Shown: piece after piece, positions 21,431 through 47,269 of the stretch
How the letters are laid out: the number at the start of each line of letters is the position of its first letter
Position numbering within the stretch: position 1 is the first letter of the stretch
Assembly (NCBI RefSeq): GCF_023159225.1
Contig: NC_063161.1
Location: forward strand, 75,802,267-75,866,266
Origin: Perognathus longimembris pacificus
Taxonomy: Eukaryota > Chordata > Mammalia > Rodentia > Heteromyidae
DNA: 64,000 nt
Direction of reading: 5' to 3'
Translations under genes and position numbers: made by a program
The notes under the pieces: model-generated
Database searches by the model: none
Told to the model about the DNA's origin: nothing
What the model saw: the letters and a program-made list of their open reading frames with translations, nothing else

Positions 21431-22970
21431 TGTGTTTGTTCTGGGGCTTGTACTTAGGGCCTGGGTGCTATCCTTCAGTTGGTTTTTTCTTTATTTCCCC
21501 TCAAGGCTAGCATTCTACCACTTGAGTAACAGTTCCTCTTCTACCTTTTGTGATACTTAATTGGTGATAAAGGTTTCTCAGACTTTTCCTGCCCAGGCTG
21601 GCTTCCAACAGAGATCCTCATATCTCAGCCTCTTGAGTAGCTAAGATTACAGGTGTTAGGGTAAGCCATAAGAGGACAGTTAGGACAGAAGTGACATCTA
21701 GATGGAAGGTTGTTCTGGTCCCTGGTCTTGGTGGGTCTGCACAGAGGCTCAGCTTTCTGGATGTTGAAGTGTGGGTTTTGAACAGCTTCTCAGAGTGTTT
21801 TGGGAGATGAGCATGTGCTGTCTGAGCAGAGAAGTCCAGCCCATGGGCAGTCTCTCATGTGTGTCCACAGGAACACCGGGGGCCTTTACCCAGGCTGTTG
21901 CAGTCTGCTTTAAGTTGTTCTCCATCTCATGTGGCCATGTGGCCTGGCACTTCAAGATCCTTTGGGACTCATCTTTAGGGTTCTGGGGTGGCTCAGACTT
22001 GCTTTACAAATGTCTCGTTTAGACCTGCCATGCCGTGGGGGCCAGTGCTGGTGTGAGACTCAGCCTTGAGTTCATAGCCAACAGGGAACCACAGAAATGA
22101 GCCTGGTCAACCTGCCCATGGGGCAGGGGCTGGTGAGAGATGCACAGCAGGGAGGGAGGACCCCAGAGGGCCCCAGACACAAGGCCCTGTGGCTGGCCCT
22201 GAAGCCATGTGGCTGGTCTGCCCTATGCCATCTGTAAACTTGGCAGGAGAGTAGGACCCTCATGCGCTTTTGGGGTACTAGCATTCCATCCCTTATCTCT
22301 TTGGAGTCTGCTCCTCAAAAGTTGGAGGGATGTCTCAGGGCATTTTATTCATCTATTTTAGCCTGGCAGTGAGTCCACCTCCATGACCCATGAGCTTTCC
22401 CAGATGCCCTAACTGTTGCAGGAGGTAAGGGCAGATGGTAGTGTGATGTGTCCTCATGTCTCCATCTCTTGCCTGGTTCTCAGGAAGGAGCATGGCTCTG
22501 CTTGATTCTTAGGTCTGATCTCTCCCTCTTCCCCCATAGAGTCCAGCGAAGCTGCAGGTCCTGCCTCCTGCCTGTCCAGCCTTGGAAGTGCCTCAAGTCT
22601 GTCTGTGTGCAGGCCTCGCTGCCTCCTGCCTGGTTCATGCATGCTGAGGGCCCAGTAAGCAATCTGCTGTTAGTGGGCTGCCTCTGTAGGTTAGGCTCAC
22701 CACTATCCAAAAAATACAGGCCGGCAGCGAGCTGTATTGATTGCCTCTTCTGGGCCTTGAGGACCCAAACTCCATAAAATGCTCATCTTACTTGGAGCAA
22801 GGTGTGCGGCCACCAGAGAGAATGTGTGGAGGCTGTGGCCCAGGGGTCTCCAGGGAGGAGCTCTTTAGCAGAGTTTCTTTGTGGGTCTGGAATGGGCCAG
22901 TTACATAGTATAAGATGGCAGATAGTGCCCTGGTCTTCCATCAGCTCTAGTGGCTTCATCTGTGTTTCAG
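19162..22970 (+). other. ZNF316 intron 1
   Basis: About 3.8 kb between the CpG-island donor and the first coding exon. The first 400 bases are still CpG-rich. The rest is largely unique sequence with one (TG)n tract and one minus-strand B1-headed SINE at 21440-21660. I see no further coding exon. Confidence 0.7.
21396..21660 (-). mobile_element. (TG)n tract and B1-headed composite SINE
   Basis: A TG microsatellite (21396-21439) sits at the 3' end of a minus SINE (21440-21660) in ZNF316 intron 1. Confidence 0.85.
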
Positions 22971-22998
22971 GCCAAGAGGAGGCTTGCTCCCCAGGAAG

Positions 22999-31080
<8,082 letters not shown>

Positions 31081-32147
31081 GGGGCCCCGGTCCGCGCTTA
31101 GCCCGACCCGGCACGGGGCGCCACCCTCGCCCCGCGGCCTCGGCTTCCCCTCTCCCTCCCGAGATCGCGGGCTCGTGAGAAAGCAAGGGAGCGGCGGGGC
31201 CGCCCCTCGAACCGATAGCGGCCTCCCCGGGGCCGGGCGAGGCTATTTATTGTGCTCGGATCCCCATGCGAGGCTGCAGTTGCCAACGGGGTCCAGGGCG
31301 GAAGGTCGAGGAAGAGCGGGGGTCCGCGTCGGCGGCCGAGGCCTGGTGGTTTGGGCCCCTTCCCCCGTTCCCCGGCTGGAGTCGAGGGCCCTTGGGCGTC
31401 GGCGGGCCCGGGAAGCTTTGGGAACGCCAGGCCAGGCTCTGGTGGCAAGGGCTTTGGTCTCAGTTCTCTAGGCCCTTCCGTCATTTGCCCCTGGTGGCCA
31501 GCGGTGGAGGCACACTCGGGGGAGGGGGGTGGGGGAGCCCCATCGTCGTTGCCTGAACTGCCCCCTCCTGCAGCGGGCGGACACGCGGGGCGCCACGCCT
31601 CGGAGCCCAGTGCTTACTTGGCTTTCACTGCCCGGAACGGGTCCACCCAGCGCCCGGACCTCGCGACCCGCGGAGATCCTCTAGCTACTTCTGCTGTCGT
31701 CCGCACTCCGTTCCTGCCCCGCTGGGGGCCGGGCCGTGGCTGGCCACACCCGAGGGAGTGGCCCGAGCAGCCAGCGATGCACGCCCGGCCCGGTGGACGC
31801 AGCCCCGGCCGGCTCGGACGACCTCGCGCTGCGCTTTTTGGGCCAGGGAAGTGAGGGTTGGAAGCACTGCGTTCCCCTTTAGAGCTAGTTCCTTTTGTGT
31901 TAGAGTAGACGCGGCCGCAGGCCGGTCGGTGCGGTGGTGGCGGGGTGGTGGGTTGGGAGGAGGGCGGGGGGTCTCGGGGTGAAGGCCTCCTCGACCCAGG
32001 CCTTGCCTTCCCCATGTCTTCTGGGACACGAGCCTCAGAAGGAGCCAAAGCGGGGTCGGGGGAGCCCCGCCCCGCCCTTCCCCACCCCTCGGCCCCCGGT
32101 TACTTCTGCCCTGCCCTGCCCTGCAGCAGTCGGCAGGACCTAGCTTT

Positions 32148-32153
32148 AATAAA
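32148..32153 (+). promoter_or_regulatory. ZNF316: ZNF316 polyadenylation signal
   Basis: AATAAA ends a roughly 1.07-kb GC-rich 3' UTR (31081 to about 32170). It is the first canonical plus-strand signal after the stop codon that I noticed. Confidence 0.8.
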
Positions 32154-32395
32154 GACGGAGAAATGAGCTTCTCGACTGGACTCTGCTGTTGCCGCCCCTT
32201 GAACCTGTCTGCGGCTCCGTGCGGCCTCGAGCCCGCCTTGTTTCTGCGAAGGGTTTGTAGTTTTTTTTCCAAGCGTATAGACTGGGTCCCAGGATGGCCC
32301 CTGACCACGGGGCCCCGTGTGGGCTTGCGCGAAAGCCCCTTTTGGCCACACCGGCAAACCGCACACTGCCCTGGGATGCCGCGGGGTGGCCTTTA

Positions 32396-32600
32396 TTTTT
32401 AAGGAGCTGTACAAAGAAAGGGTTTACAATTTCATAAGTCAGGTTATGAGTACAGTGCTTCTTGGGCAATGTCACACTTTCCTTCACTTCTGTGGGGATT
32501 ATTTTGGCCAACCTGCTGGTGGTCAGAGGGGTGGGGCCCCTACCTGGTGAGCTAGATATGCCTGGGCCTTTCCTTCGTGGTCGGCACACTATGTGGGTTT
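32396..32600 (-). mobile_element. Retroposon tail, unidentified family
   Basis: TTTACAATTTCATAAGTCAGG and GGGCAATGTCACACTTTCC on plus match the minus-strand copies at 56812 and, less closely, 49245. It lies just after the ZNF316 poly(A) site. Confidence 0.55.
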
Positions 32601-32949
32601 ATTTTGGCAGACTTGCTCCAAGGCCACAGCCAGTTCCTTCCCTAGAGCCCAAACACCTGCTTCCAAACTCAGACGTTTTCATTGGTATCCCAGGAATCAG
32701 GTCTGACTATATCCTTTTCCTGTGGAGGAAATGAGGAACTACGAAGCAGACGTTCTTCACAGATCTGATGGTGGTGGGGAGGGCGCACAGGACAGCCCAT
32801 TAAACTGCAAGTGGGTTTTAAGTTATATACTGTGTAGTTGAATACTGTGACCAAGTGGGTGGTGTTGGGGAATCACTAAAAACATTGTGAGGGAGGGCTG
32901 AAAGATTCCCTTTACAGAGGGAATTCCCTGATTAAACAGCTAATTGCAT

Positions 32950-33185
32950 TTTCTTTTTTTTTTTTTCTGGTCCTGGGGCTTGAACTCAGGGCCTGGGCAC
33001 TGTCTCTGAATCTCTTTGTGTGCAAGGCTAGCACTCTACCACTCTGAGCTACAGTGCCACTTCCAGCTTTTTGTAAGTAGTTTGTTGGAGATAAGAGTCT
33101 CAAACTTGCTTCCAACTGCCATCCTCAGGTCCCAGGCTCCTGAGTAGCTAGGATTACAGACCTGAGTCATTGGGGCCCAGCTTGC
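32950..33185 (-). mobile_element. B1-headed composite SINE
   Basis: A poly(T), right half, and a B1 head ending GAGTAGCTAGGATTACAGAC. Confidence 0.85.
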
Positions 33186-33719
33186 ATATTTTTTTGGTTG
33201 TAGGGGGGAACCCCATCTCAATCCTGTGATCACAGAATTTAATCTCAAACTGATACCCTTTGTTACCCAGAAGTGGAACCCCAGAGAGCTCCTGAATGGA
33301 CTCACCAGGCCTGAGCACCCCATACTCTCCACCTGGTTTTTTCTTTCTCTCTCCATCTCCCCAACTTGTTCCTATTCCTTCTTTCTTTATGCTTCTGCTT
33401 TTTCCCTTAAAATATTTCCTTTTTGTTGTTTTCTCTAGTTGGCCACCTATGGAATAAAGCACTTTGAACGTTTTGGTCACTAATAAAGCTGATGGTCATT
33501 GTTCATAACTAATTATTTCCAGATTATAAAGTGCATGTGGGTTGTAAAAATCCCAGTGGTATACATGGGTGAAACTCCTTAATCATCTCCTAACAGGCAT
33601 CCAGCAGCTAGGCATACTGACCATGCTTCTGTGGAGGGGAAAGGGCTTATGCTTGGGAACATACTTTACCTATTATCTGGGCTCTTGCTCTATCCACTTA
33701 AAAACAATGAGCATTGTTT

Positions 33720-34652
33720 CTTTTTGTTGATACTTGGATTTGAATTCTGAGCCTCACTTGCTAGGTGCTTTATTTTTTGAGTCATATCTGCTGTGCCTCC
33801 CCCCCCCCTTTTTTTTTTGCTATATTTTATAGGCTAATTCTACCTCTCCATAGCGGGATTACAGGTGTGAGCCATCAAACCTGGCTGTGGACATTGTTTT
33901 CAGTCTGATAGCCACTTCATGCATTTTAACCTATCATAACATTCCATCCTCAGAGATGAAGGGCAATTTACATAGTCACTTCTCAATGGTATTTGGTCCT
34001 TCCCATTTTGAAGAGCAAGTCCTTCCTTCATTCTACTTTTCAGGACCTTGCTTTTTCCTAAATTAATTCTTAGATATGACCAACTGAATGGATTTATTAG
34101 GTCCTCCTTTCCAAAGCATTTGGGGATTGGGAATAGACTTTAGTCTCAACTGTCCACTGAGGAGATCCTCTCTTAGTGGGGTGTAAAGTCAGATACTCCC
34201 ATATGAATCTCACCTTTAGTCCTTTTTGCATTACTATTTTTCAGATAGGGTCTAGCAGGCTACATTGTGAAAAAGCATTGTAAATCAAAGCTTATTAAGG
34301 TATGTGTGGGCATTCACACTACCAAAATAAAGAGGAACTGTGCCAGGAAGGCTGTGCAAGAAGAGGGGCCCAGAGGCCAGCTAAGGACTTGGTGAGAGGA
34401 CACTGGAGTTGGTGGAAATGGTTCATCTAAATGTCTAGTGGGCTAGGTAAGAAGACTCAGATTCAGTGAAGGTCCCCACAGGGAGCCTCAGTGTGTCTCT
34501 TAATGACATCCACCACATAGTCAAGTCTAATTTTTTGGTGTCAAGTTTTTGTCAGTTGTGGGGCTTGAACTCAGGGCCTGGGCACTGTCCCTGAGCATTT
34601 TTGCTCAAGGCTAGTGCTCCATCACTTTGAGCCACAGCACCACTTTCTTGGT
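33720..34652 (-). mobile_element. Scattered diverged SINE fragments
   Basis: A minus B1/ID-like remnant at about 33720-33890 and an isolated right half at about 34540-34652. The sequence between them and on to 35130 shows no gene or clear repeat to me. Confidence 0.55.
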
Positions 34653-35135
34653 GTCTAGTTTTTTAATCTCAAAATATGGCTTTGGTGCCATTAAATATCC
34701 AACTCCAGCTCATTAATCTGGTTTTCATCCTTTTGATGGATACAGGCGAACCCTCAGCCACAGTTCCTCACCCTTCCCCAGCCTTGGAGCACAGGTTCAT
34801 GCTCTTGGCTGCCACTCTGGGTGGGGGCTCTCTGTGGTAGGTGGGGAGTCAGAACAGCTATAGCACTGTATGGTGAAGGAGGTGCTCCTACAACCCTAAC
34901 CCCAGGTTCACTTCACCAAGCCTTCTCCTGGTGGCCTGGCTTAGACTCTAGATAAGTGCCGTCTACAGTAGGTCACCTATCAGTTCTGGAGCACCTCCTT
35001 GTTTAGGACTATCAAAGCAAAGGTTTGGCTGAGTTCTGGTTTAGGGATAATCTGATTTTGCAAAATGTTCCATTAAGTGTGAAAAACTTAAAACCAAAAT
35101 CTGAGCAGTTAGTTTCCAAAGATTAAAAATACTGC

Positions 35136-36548
35136 AAGGGGCTGGGAATTTGACTTAATGGTAGAGTGCTTGCCTAGCATACATAAAGCCCTGGGTTGGA
35201 TTCCTCAGTACCACAGAAAAAGCTGTAAGTGGCACTGTGGTTCAAGTGGTAGAGCACTAGCCTTGAGCACATAGAGGCTCAAGGATAGAGCACAGGTCAT
35301 GAGTTCAAGCCCCAGGACAGGAAAAAAACCCCAAAACTTGCACATGCAATTTAACCACACTAGTTTTTTTTATTTGGGGGGGGGGTTGTTGGTTGTGGGG
35401 CTTGAACTCAGGACCTGGCACTTCTTGAGCTCATTTTGCTCAAGGCTAATGTTCTACCACTTTGAGTCACAGTGCCACTTTCAATTTTCTGGTGGTTAAG
35501 AATCTCATGTATTTTCCTGCCTGGCCTGGCTTTGAACTGTGATCCTCAGGTCTCAGCCTCCTGAGTAGAGCTAGGATTACAGGTGTGAGCCACTGGTGCC
35601 TAGCAACATGCTAGTTTTTTTTGAGTCAGAATTGTTCTAGATTCTAGTAATTTTGTTGGAATATTAGAGACTCTGAGTTGGCTACCTTAAACACTACTTT
35701 CTAAGACCTACTGTTTTTTTTTTTTTTTGTGCTAGTCCTGAGGCTTGAACTCTCGGCCTGTGTACTGTTCCTGAGTTTTGCTCAAGGGTAGCACTCTATC
35801 ACTTAAGCCATACCTCTAACTGGTCAACTGGAGATAAGAATCTCATAGAGCTGGGCATCTGAGGATCACCATTTGAACCCAGCCCAAGCAGGAAAGCCAG
35901 GGAGACTTATCTCCAACTACCTACTGAAAAACTTAGAAGTACAGCTGCAGCTTAAGTTGTAGAGCGCTAGCCTTGAGCAACAAAGCTCAAAGAGTGCCTA
36001 GGCCCCCGAGTTCAAGCCCCGGGACTGGGAGAAAAAGTCTGACTTTTTTGTCCAGGCTGACTTTGAACCATGATCCTCAGACCTCAGCCTCTTGAATACT
36101 TAGCATTACATAAACTCACCATGGCCGGTCAATTTACTTATTTAACCAGTCCTGGGGCTTGGACTCGGGGCCTGAGCACTGTCCCTGGTTTCTTTTTGCT
36201 CAAGCACTCTACCACTTGAGCCACAGCACCACCTCTGGCTTTTTCTGCCTATGTGGTGCTGAGGAATCGAACCTAGGGCTTCATGCATGCTAGGCAAGCA
36301 CTCTACTGCTAAGCCACATTTCCAGCCCCAATATATGATTTTTTTTTTTTTTTTTTTGCCAGTTCTGGGGTTGGAACTCAGTCTGAGCACTGTCCCTGAT
36401 TTCTTTTTGCTCAAGGCTAGCACTCTGCCACTTGAGCCAACGCATCTCTTCTGGTCTTCTCTATGTATAGGGTACTGAGGAATTGAACCCAGGGCTTCAT
36501 GTATGGGAGGCAAGCACTTTTACCACTAGGATATATCCCCAGCCCCCA
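35136..36548. mobile_element. SINE cluster of about seven elements
   Basis: In order: plus IDL-Geo 35136-35325; minus B1-headed 35380-35605; minus right half 35712-35850; plus B1-headed 35845-36030; minus B1 fragment 36030-36125; minus IDL-Geo 36148-36330; minus IDL-Geo 36340-36548. The last two are head-to-tail. Confidence 0.8.
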
Positions 36549-36559
36549 ATTTATGATTT

Positions 36560-38987
36560 TTATATATGAAAAACATGGCACTTCAGCTCAGTGGTATAAA
36601 ATGGTAAACTAGTTAAATGATATAGGATATTGGACTAATCATTTGAAAGCTAACAAAATTAGACCCTTAACACACACATTATATAGTAACAATCCACGAA
36701 TAATAAATTACCTCAAACAAAATCCAATGTGTTAGGTTCTAAAAGTTAAATTTTGTTGGTCAGGGACAGGACAGTTTAAGAGAACATACACATTTAATTG
36801 TTTCAAGTTGATTTGCAATGTTCAGGCTATTTACATCAGCATTTACAGAAAATAATATAAATCTCTCTCCACCCCTCAAAATAAGTGATTTGCCTAAAGT
36901 CCACTTCTGAATTGCTTAACATCTACAAAAGTATAACTGTATCAGAATGTCTTTATCACAAACAGAACATTCTAAGCCAACTGGCTTAAAAACAAATTGT
37001 CTCTCAAGAAAAACAGTGGAGACCTGGAGTGGCAAGGAGACTGGCTGGGTCAGCAGCATCTGGATCCCACCTTCTTCCAGGCTTTCTGTGCAGGCCGCCC
37101 TCAGAGTACAAGCCGTTGCTGAGAGGCACTGCCACGAACCTCGTCTGCACAAGGTAATGCTCACCAAAAGCTTCACTTTGACTGAGTCTTAGGACCACTG
37201 AAACCTTTCCCAGAAACGACCTGTGAGCTGTCTTGTCCCCTTGTCTGTCTAGACATGGGTCCTGCAAACTACCTACTAGCAATGAGAAAGGACTATCCCT
37301 CCTGACTAGAACTCATCGGGACTGACCTCGTGTGTCCTGTGAGGAGGATGGATGCCTACAAGTGGCCTGGGGAGGCACGTACAGCGCCTGCTGCGAACCT
37401 GAAAGTGCTCTCCATTCAGCAATGGGGGGCAGGGGCACAGAGCGAAGCATATTCATAAACACTACTGTATTAAAGCAGAAGACAGCACTTCCTCCACACA
37501 CACTTATAAAAGCATCCAATACAAGCAGATGAGAACACAGGAATGGGGACATTGTGAAGTGCATGTTTTAGCTGTAGAGTGCAGTAAGTACTAAAGCTAT
37601 TTCTTGATCCTGGAGATTTCTGGCTTAATTAAATGTAGGTCGATGTAGCGTTTACTTTCTATTTTACACATGTATTTTTATCTCCTTTGCAGACTCATCT
37701 ATACTTGAAAATATAAACATTGTCTTCTCCGTGGAGATACTGTTCATTAACAATAGCAAATGCACTTATAAACCCAGGGAGGAACACAAAGTGTATTTAC
37801 TAAATACCTGTGCTGCTACTTAGAATGGGTGCTCTTACCACATAAGTTACAAACTAATTGAACATGTAATTTCTAAAATGTAACATGCTAAAAACCAAAC
37901 AAAAACCTTAATTATCATAGTCCTTTGGAACTGTTTATTATGCGTTTACTGTAGGCATGGTTAGCTATCCTGATGAGTTTATATCTCCTATTTCTATAGT
38001 ATGTCCTTTGTTTCACCTTTCTTTTTTACAAAAAGTGTTATGCCAGAAACATGTCTTTTAATATTAACGATATTCAAATGAGTATATTTAGCATTCCTCC
38101 AATTGAAAGAACTCCCTGATAAAGCAGTCTGAATCCATGATGGAATATATATATATACATCCTATTTGTGCATTTTTCTCCCATAGCCTGGCGTCTAGTG
38201 AGACACATGGCCATGTTACAGTTGTGGTTTCTAACCTGTGAATTTTTAATGATTAATCTGACTAACACACAGGGCTTGGCAACACTCACCTGTGTGAATT
38301 CTCGGATATATAGATGTCCCCTGGTATTCAGGAGACAGACATGATTCCAGAACCCAGCCTTATATGAAATCATTACATAAACCACTGTAGCCTAGGTAAT
38401 CCTCCCATGTACTGTAGTTATTGGGCAGTACTGGGGTTTGAATTCTGGGCCTCGTTCTTGCAAGACAAACAGTGAGCCATGCCTCCAGCATTTTCAGTTT
38501 TAGTTAAAATTTTAAACAAGGCTTTCATTTTTGCTTGAGTTGGCCTGGAAATCAATCCTGCACATTTCATGCACAGCTAGGATAGCAGATGTGTACTGCC
38601 ACACCTGGCGTTTTTGTTGAGATGGGATATCCTACTGACTTACTGCTGGCCCTGAACCTCTATCTTCTCAGGCTCTAGTTCAGAGTATCTGGGATTCCAG
38701 GTATGTACCACTGCACTTGGCCCTTCCATGTACTTTTCAATGCTCTCTAGATTACTTACCTAATAAAATAAAATGCCGTGTAAATAGTTCTTATAGTGCA
38801 TTTAGAGTATAATGACAAGAAACATTTGTAATGTTTGGTACAAATGTGAATTTTCCCCCAAGTACTTTTAGTGGGTTGAATCTGTGGATGTGAAGCCCAT
38901 GGATCCAGAGAGCCATTCATATAGTAGCATCTGACTACGAGCAGGAGAGTCTAGTTTGTCACCCCAAACAGGTGTGGAGGTCTGACT
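36560..38987 (-). other. ZNF12: Probable ZNF12 3' UTR and downstream unique sequence
   Basis: About 2.4 kb downstream of the ZNF12 stop, nearly free of SINEs except a degenerate patch at 38410-38725, in an otherwise SINE-saturated window. Minus-strand polyadenylation candidates are AATAAA at 37939-37934 and ATTAAA at 36798-36793. No coding ORF is credible here. Assignment as 3' UTR is inference from position and lack of repeats. Confidence 0.5.
38410..38725 (-). mobile_element. Diverged B1/ID-like SINE remnants
   Basis: ACTGGGGTTTGAATTCTGGG and GGGATTCCAGGTATGTACCA on plus mark old minus-strand copies within the probable ZNF12 3' UTR region. Confidence 0.55.
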
Positions 38988-44275
<5,288 letters not shown>

Positions 44276-45059
44276 TTTCTGCTGCTCTTGTACAAATCTG
44301 AAAACTATGGAAGCAGGGGCAGACCTGAAGAAGGGAAATTCAAGTATCGTTATTATTATTTGTCACCTGACAAACCAAGCAGGAATCTCTCAAGAACATA
44401 CCCAGAAAGTTCCAAGATAGAAACCTTATGGGACAGTCACTTTAGGTGCTCAGGAGTGATCTGGAGCAGAATCCACCTGAATCTTTCTAACCCACACAGT
44501 TACCTAGGGAAAAGGGGGTACAATTCTCACTGTGAATGAAGATAGTCTACTACTGTTAAGTGTAAGAAAGGAATTCTTATACAACACTCCTGCATGTGCA
44601 TGTGTGCGTCCCTATACTGGGGCATTTTCCCTCAAGACATGAGCCATCAGGCCTGGCTTCATTCATTTTCTAATTGTTTTACCTATTTAAGATCAGAAAT
44701 TCCATTAGATGCTTGGGATAAAGAACAATCAGCCTGGTTGAGGCTCCATTAGTATAAGTCAAAGTGATGCTGTCCCAAAAGGGGATTGTATTAGGGAACT
44801 GTGAACTAATAATAGTTCCAGGAGTCCTTTAGCCACAACTACCCACCAACCCTTGACCTTGGTCAACTCACCCACCCGCTCCTGCATCAAATGCAGGAGA
44901 TACAACAGACTTCTACTGCCCTGCACTGTGTGGTTCTACAACTAAGGGCAGAGCTGGGGGGAACCAGCAGACAGAACCGAGGCGCTGAGGGTCATCTGCA
45001 GACCCCTGGGGAACGTGTAAGAGGAGCCAAAGGAAGGGGAGACAGGGAGAGGAGGGACG

Positions 45060-45720
45060 AGTGGAACCTGGCCCGGTCAGACGCCCACAAAGCGTCTAGG
45101 TCCGCGCAGCCGCTCCGCCTTCACCCCACCTACCTTCTGGGGACCCGGGCCGTCCCCTCCCCGCAGCTGTGTGCTCGCCGGGAGTGGGCTGCGCACAGGC
45201 CCCGGGCACCCCGTCCCCCGGGATACGAATTCTCGCCCTTCCTGGGGCTCCCGAGGATTTGGGCCTGGGGAACGAGTTCGAGGAGGGAGTCCCTCCCGGG
45301 CTAGGCCTGCGCCCCTGAGAACTCACCAACCCGCAGCGACGCCGCGCCCGTCTGGGGCCCCGCAGCCTGCCGCCGCCCCCGCCACTGACAACCCGGCCCC
45401 TCCGGCCTCCGCTGCGAGCTCGGGGGTCGCTCTCGGGGCTCGAATCTCCGCCGGGCTGGCCGGCCTTTGTTCGTGCAGTCGCGCTCGCCTGGTGCCGGCA
45501 CAGCCGCTCGGCCCTTGGCCCCGCAGGCTCAGCGACGCTCGCCCACCGGAGGCCCTGCAGGGCCGGGGAGTGAAGGCTGAGGTGACTGCTAACCCACAGG
45601 AAGTAAGGGTAGCGCGGCGGCAGCGGTACGCATGCGTGGACACGCACGCAGGGCAAAAGGCGCATGCGTAGCAGCACACCGGAAGTGGCGTCCTAGGGCT
45701 CTCTTTCGGAGCCAAGACAG
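45060..45720 (-). promoter_or_regulatory. ZNF12: CpG-island promoter and 5' UTR exon of ZNF12
   Basis: A CpG-dense segment upstream of ZNF12. Minus-strand donors at 45327/45326 (GGTTG|GTGAGT) and 45134/45133 (AGAAG|GTAGGT) could end non-coding first exons that splice to the acceptor at 44298. It carries CCGGAAGT (ETS/GABP-type) at 45679-45686 and two CGCATGCG palindromes (NRF1-type) at 45629-45636 and 45661-45668. Transcription probably starts near 45600-45700. Confidence 0.75.
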
Positions 45721-45729
45721 GTACGAGAA

Positions 45730-46870
45730 CTCCCTTTCCCAAAAATCTACGCGACACCAAGCTTGGGAACCGTCTTGCAAGTCTCTACCTCGTCCCCGCT
45801 GCACGGAGGCGCTATGCTGACTCCCGCAATCACGGTAGCACACGCCCGCATTCCCTGTAACGCCAGGCTTCCGACGGCATCCAGGCCCCCCATGTTCTCT
45901 TTCTTGCTTGAGACCCTGGCGCTAGAACCGAGGTTGTGACAGACCGAAGGGAAGGAAGGGGTGTGCCCTGCTCACTTAATTTACTAAAGTGCTACAAGTT
46001 TCACTCAGAAAACGAGGGTGCGGCAAATGTCCAGCGGAGTTTTCCAAGGAAGGAAAAGAAAGTAGAGGTGGCATCTTTTGTAGATCACACCACTAAATGC
46101 ATTCAAACTATAAAAACAGAACCAGAAAGTAGATGCCCAAAGAAGAAAACAGATACCTGCGGTCTTACCTCTCAAAGGAGATCATGTTTAAGGTTGGGTA
46201 AAGATGCTGATTTCCAGAAACAGGACAATGGTTTATCTCCATTTGGGGCTGAAATAGCTACTGTCCACTTACTTAGTTTTAAAAGCTGGCAGGGGTAAAT
46301 ACTTTAAAAAAGCAAGACTTTTGCATGAATACAAGAAAACAAAAGTTACATCTCCAGAGAAGCACTGAGCCACACCGCAATGCCCAGCACAGGAGAGCCA
46401 CAGAGGAGACTGCCAGGGTGAAGGAACCTCACATACAGGGTCGCAGGATAAAGGATGATGATTCCTAGGTGAAAGGACTTGGCACAGCTGGCTCTTCATG
46501 GCTGCTTGAGCTAGCTTATTACCTTTATCTAAAGGAAAAGCAAAACATGTCATGTTTCTGACAAACATAGTTATAGCTTAGACTGAGGGGCCTGGACTAA
46601 ATTCACGAGAGACAAGGAGGTAGGGACATTACCTTCCTTGAAGTTTGTATTTCAGAGAAATGACTCTCAGGGCTTTCAAAAAATATTCCTGGTTAGTAAT
46701 AATGGAAGGGAGGCTATATACTTTAAAAAAAGATTTAGTCATGTAATAAAGGGACAGAACAAGTATTACTGATCAGTTGAACCTGACTAGCCCTTCTTAG
46801 TAGGCAAGGAGAAGCTCTTTCAGAGCTGTCAGTCCTCAGCCCTTGAGTGCAGCACACCTAGCACCAGACT
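45730..46870. other. No gene recognised
   Basis: Sequence upstream of the ZNF12 promoter with no SINE that I can place and no convincing exon. A 120-codon frame at 45936-46298 opens only at a non-ATG codon and shows no family motif. Confidence 0.5.
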
Positions 46871-46879
46871 GACTGGCAG

Positions 46880-47265
46880 ACCCAGAGGCTCACAGTTCCA
46901 AGTCCTTAGAGGGAAGGGCCTATTGTCCTAGGCTTTAGAAGCCAGTGACTTGTGGTTCTAGACACTTTGGGAGAGAGGGTGATTGCTCTAAGTTTTAACC
47001 ACTAGTAGCTAGCATTTTGGCAGCTGCTCTACTCCCCAACTTTTAATAGCAGGGAGTGGCAGCAGCAGGCAGAACCTGCTAGTGTTCCAGATCCTGAGTG
47101 GGAAACCTTGGCTCCTATAGTGACTGGTGGTACAGCTACAGTGCCTAGGGTGTCAAGACTCTTGGCTCTTTAGTGTTGTAGTTCTTGGGACTAGGATGTT
47201 TGAGACCCTAGGCCCTTAAGGACTGGCAATTCCAAGGAAGTCTTAGTCTTTCAGTCACCAGGCCA
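46880..47265. repeat. Degenerate minisatellite-like block
   Basis: CTAGGCTTTAG / CTTGGCTCTTTAGT-like units, each followed by a GACTGGTGGTTC-like motif, recur at about 46928, 46988, 47038, 47107, 47161, 47208 and 47242, roughly every 35-70 nt. Confidence 0.5.
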
Positions 47266-47269
47266 AGCA

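Noticed and set aside
45936..46298. 120-codon plus frame divergent from ZNF12
   Set aside because: It opens at a non-ATG codon and has no recognisable domain. The length is within chance for this region.
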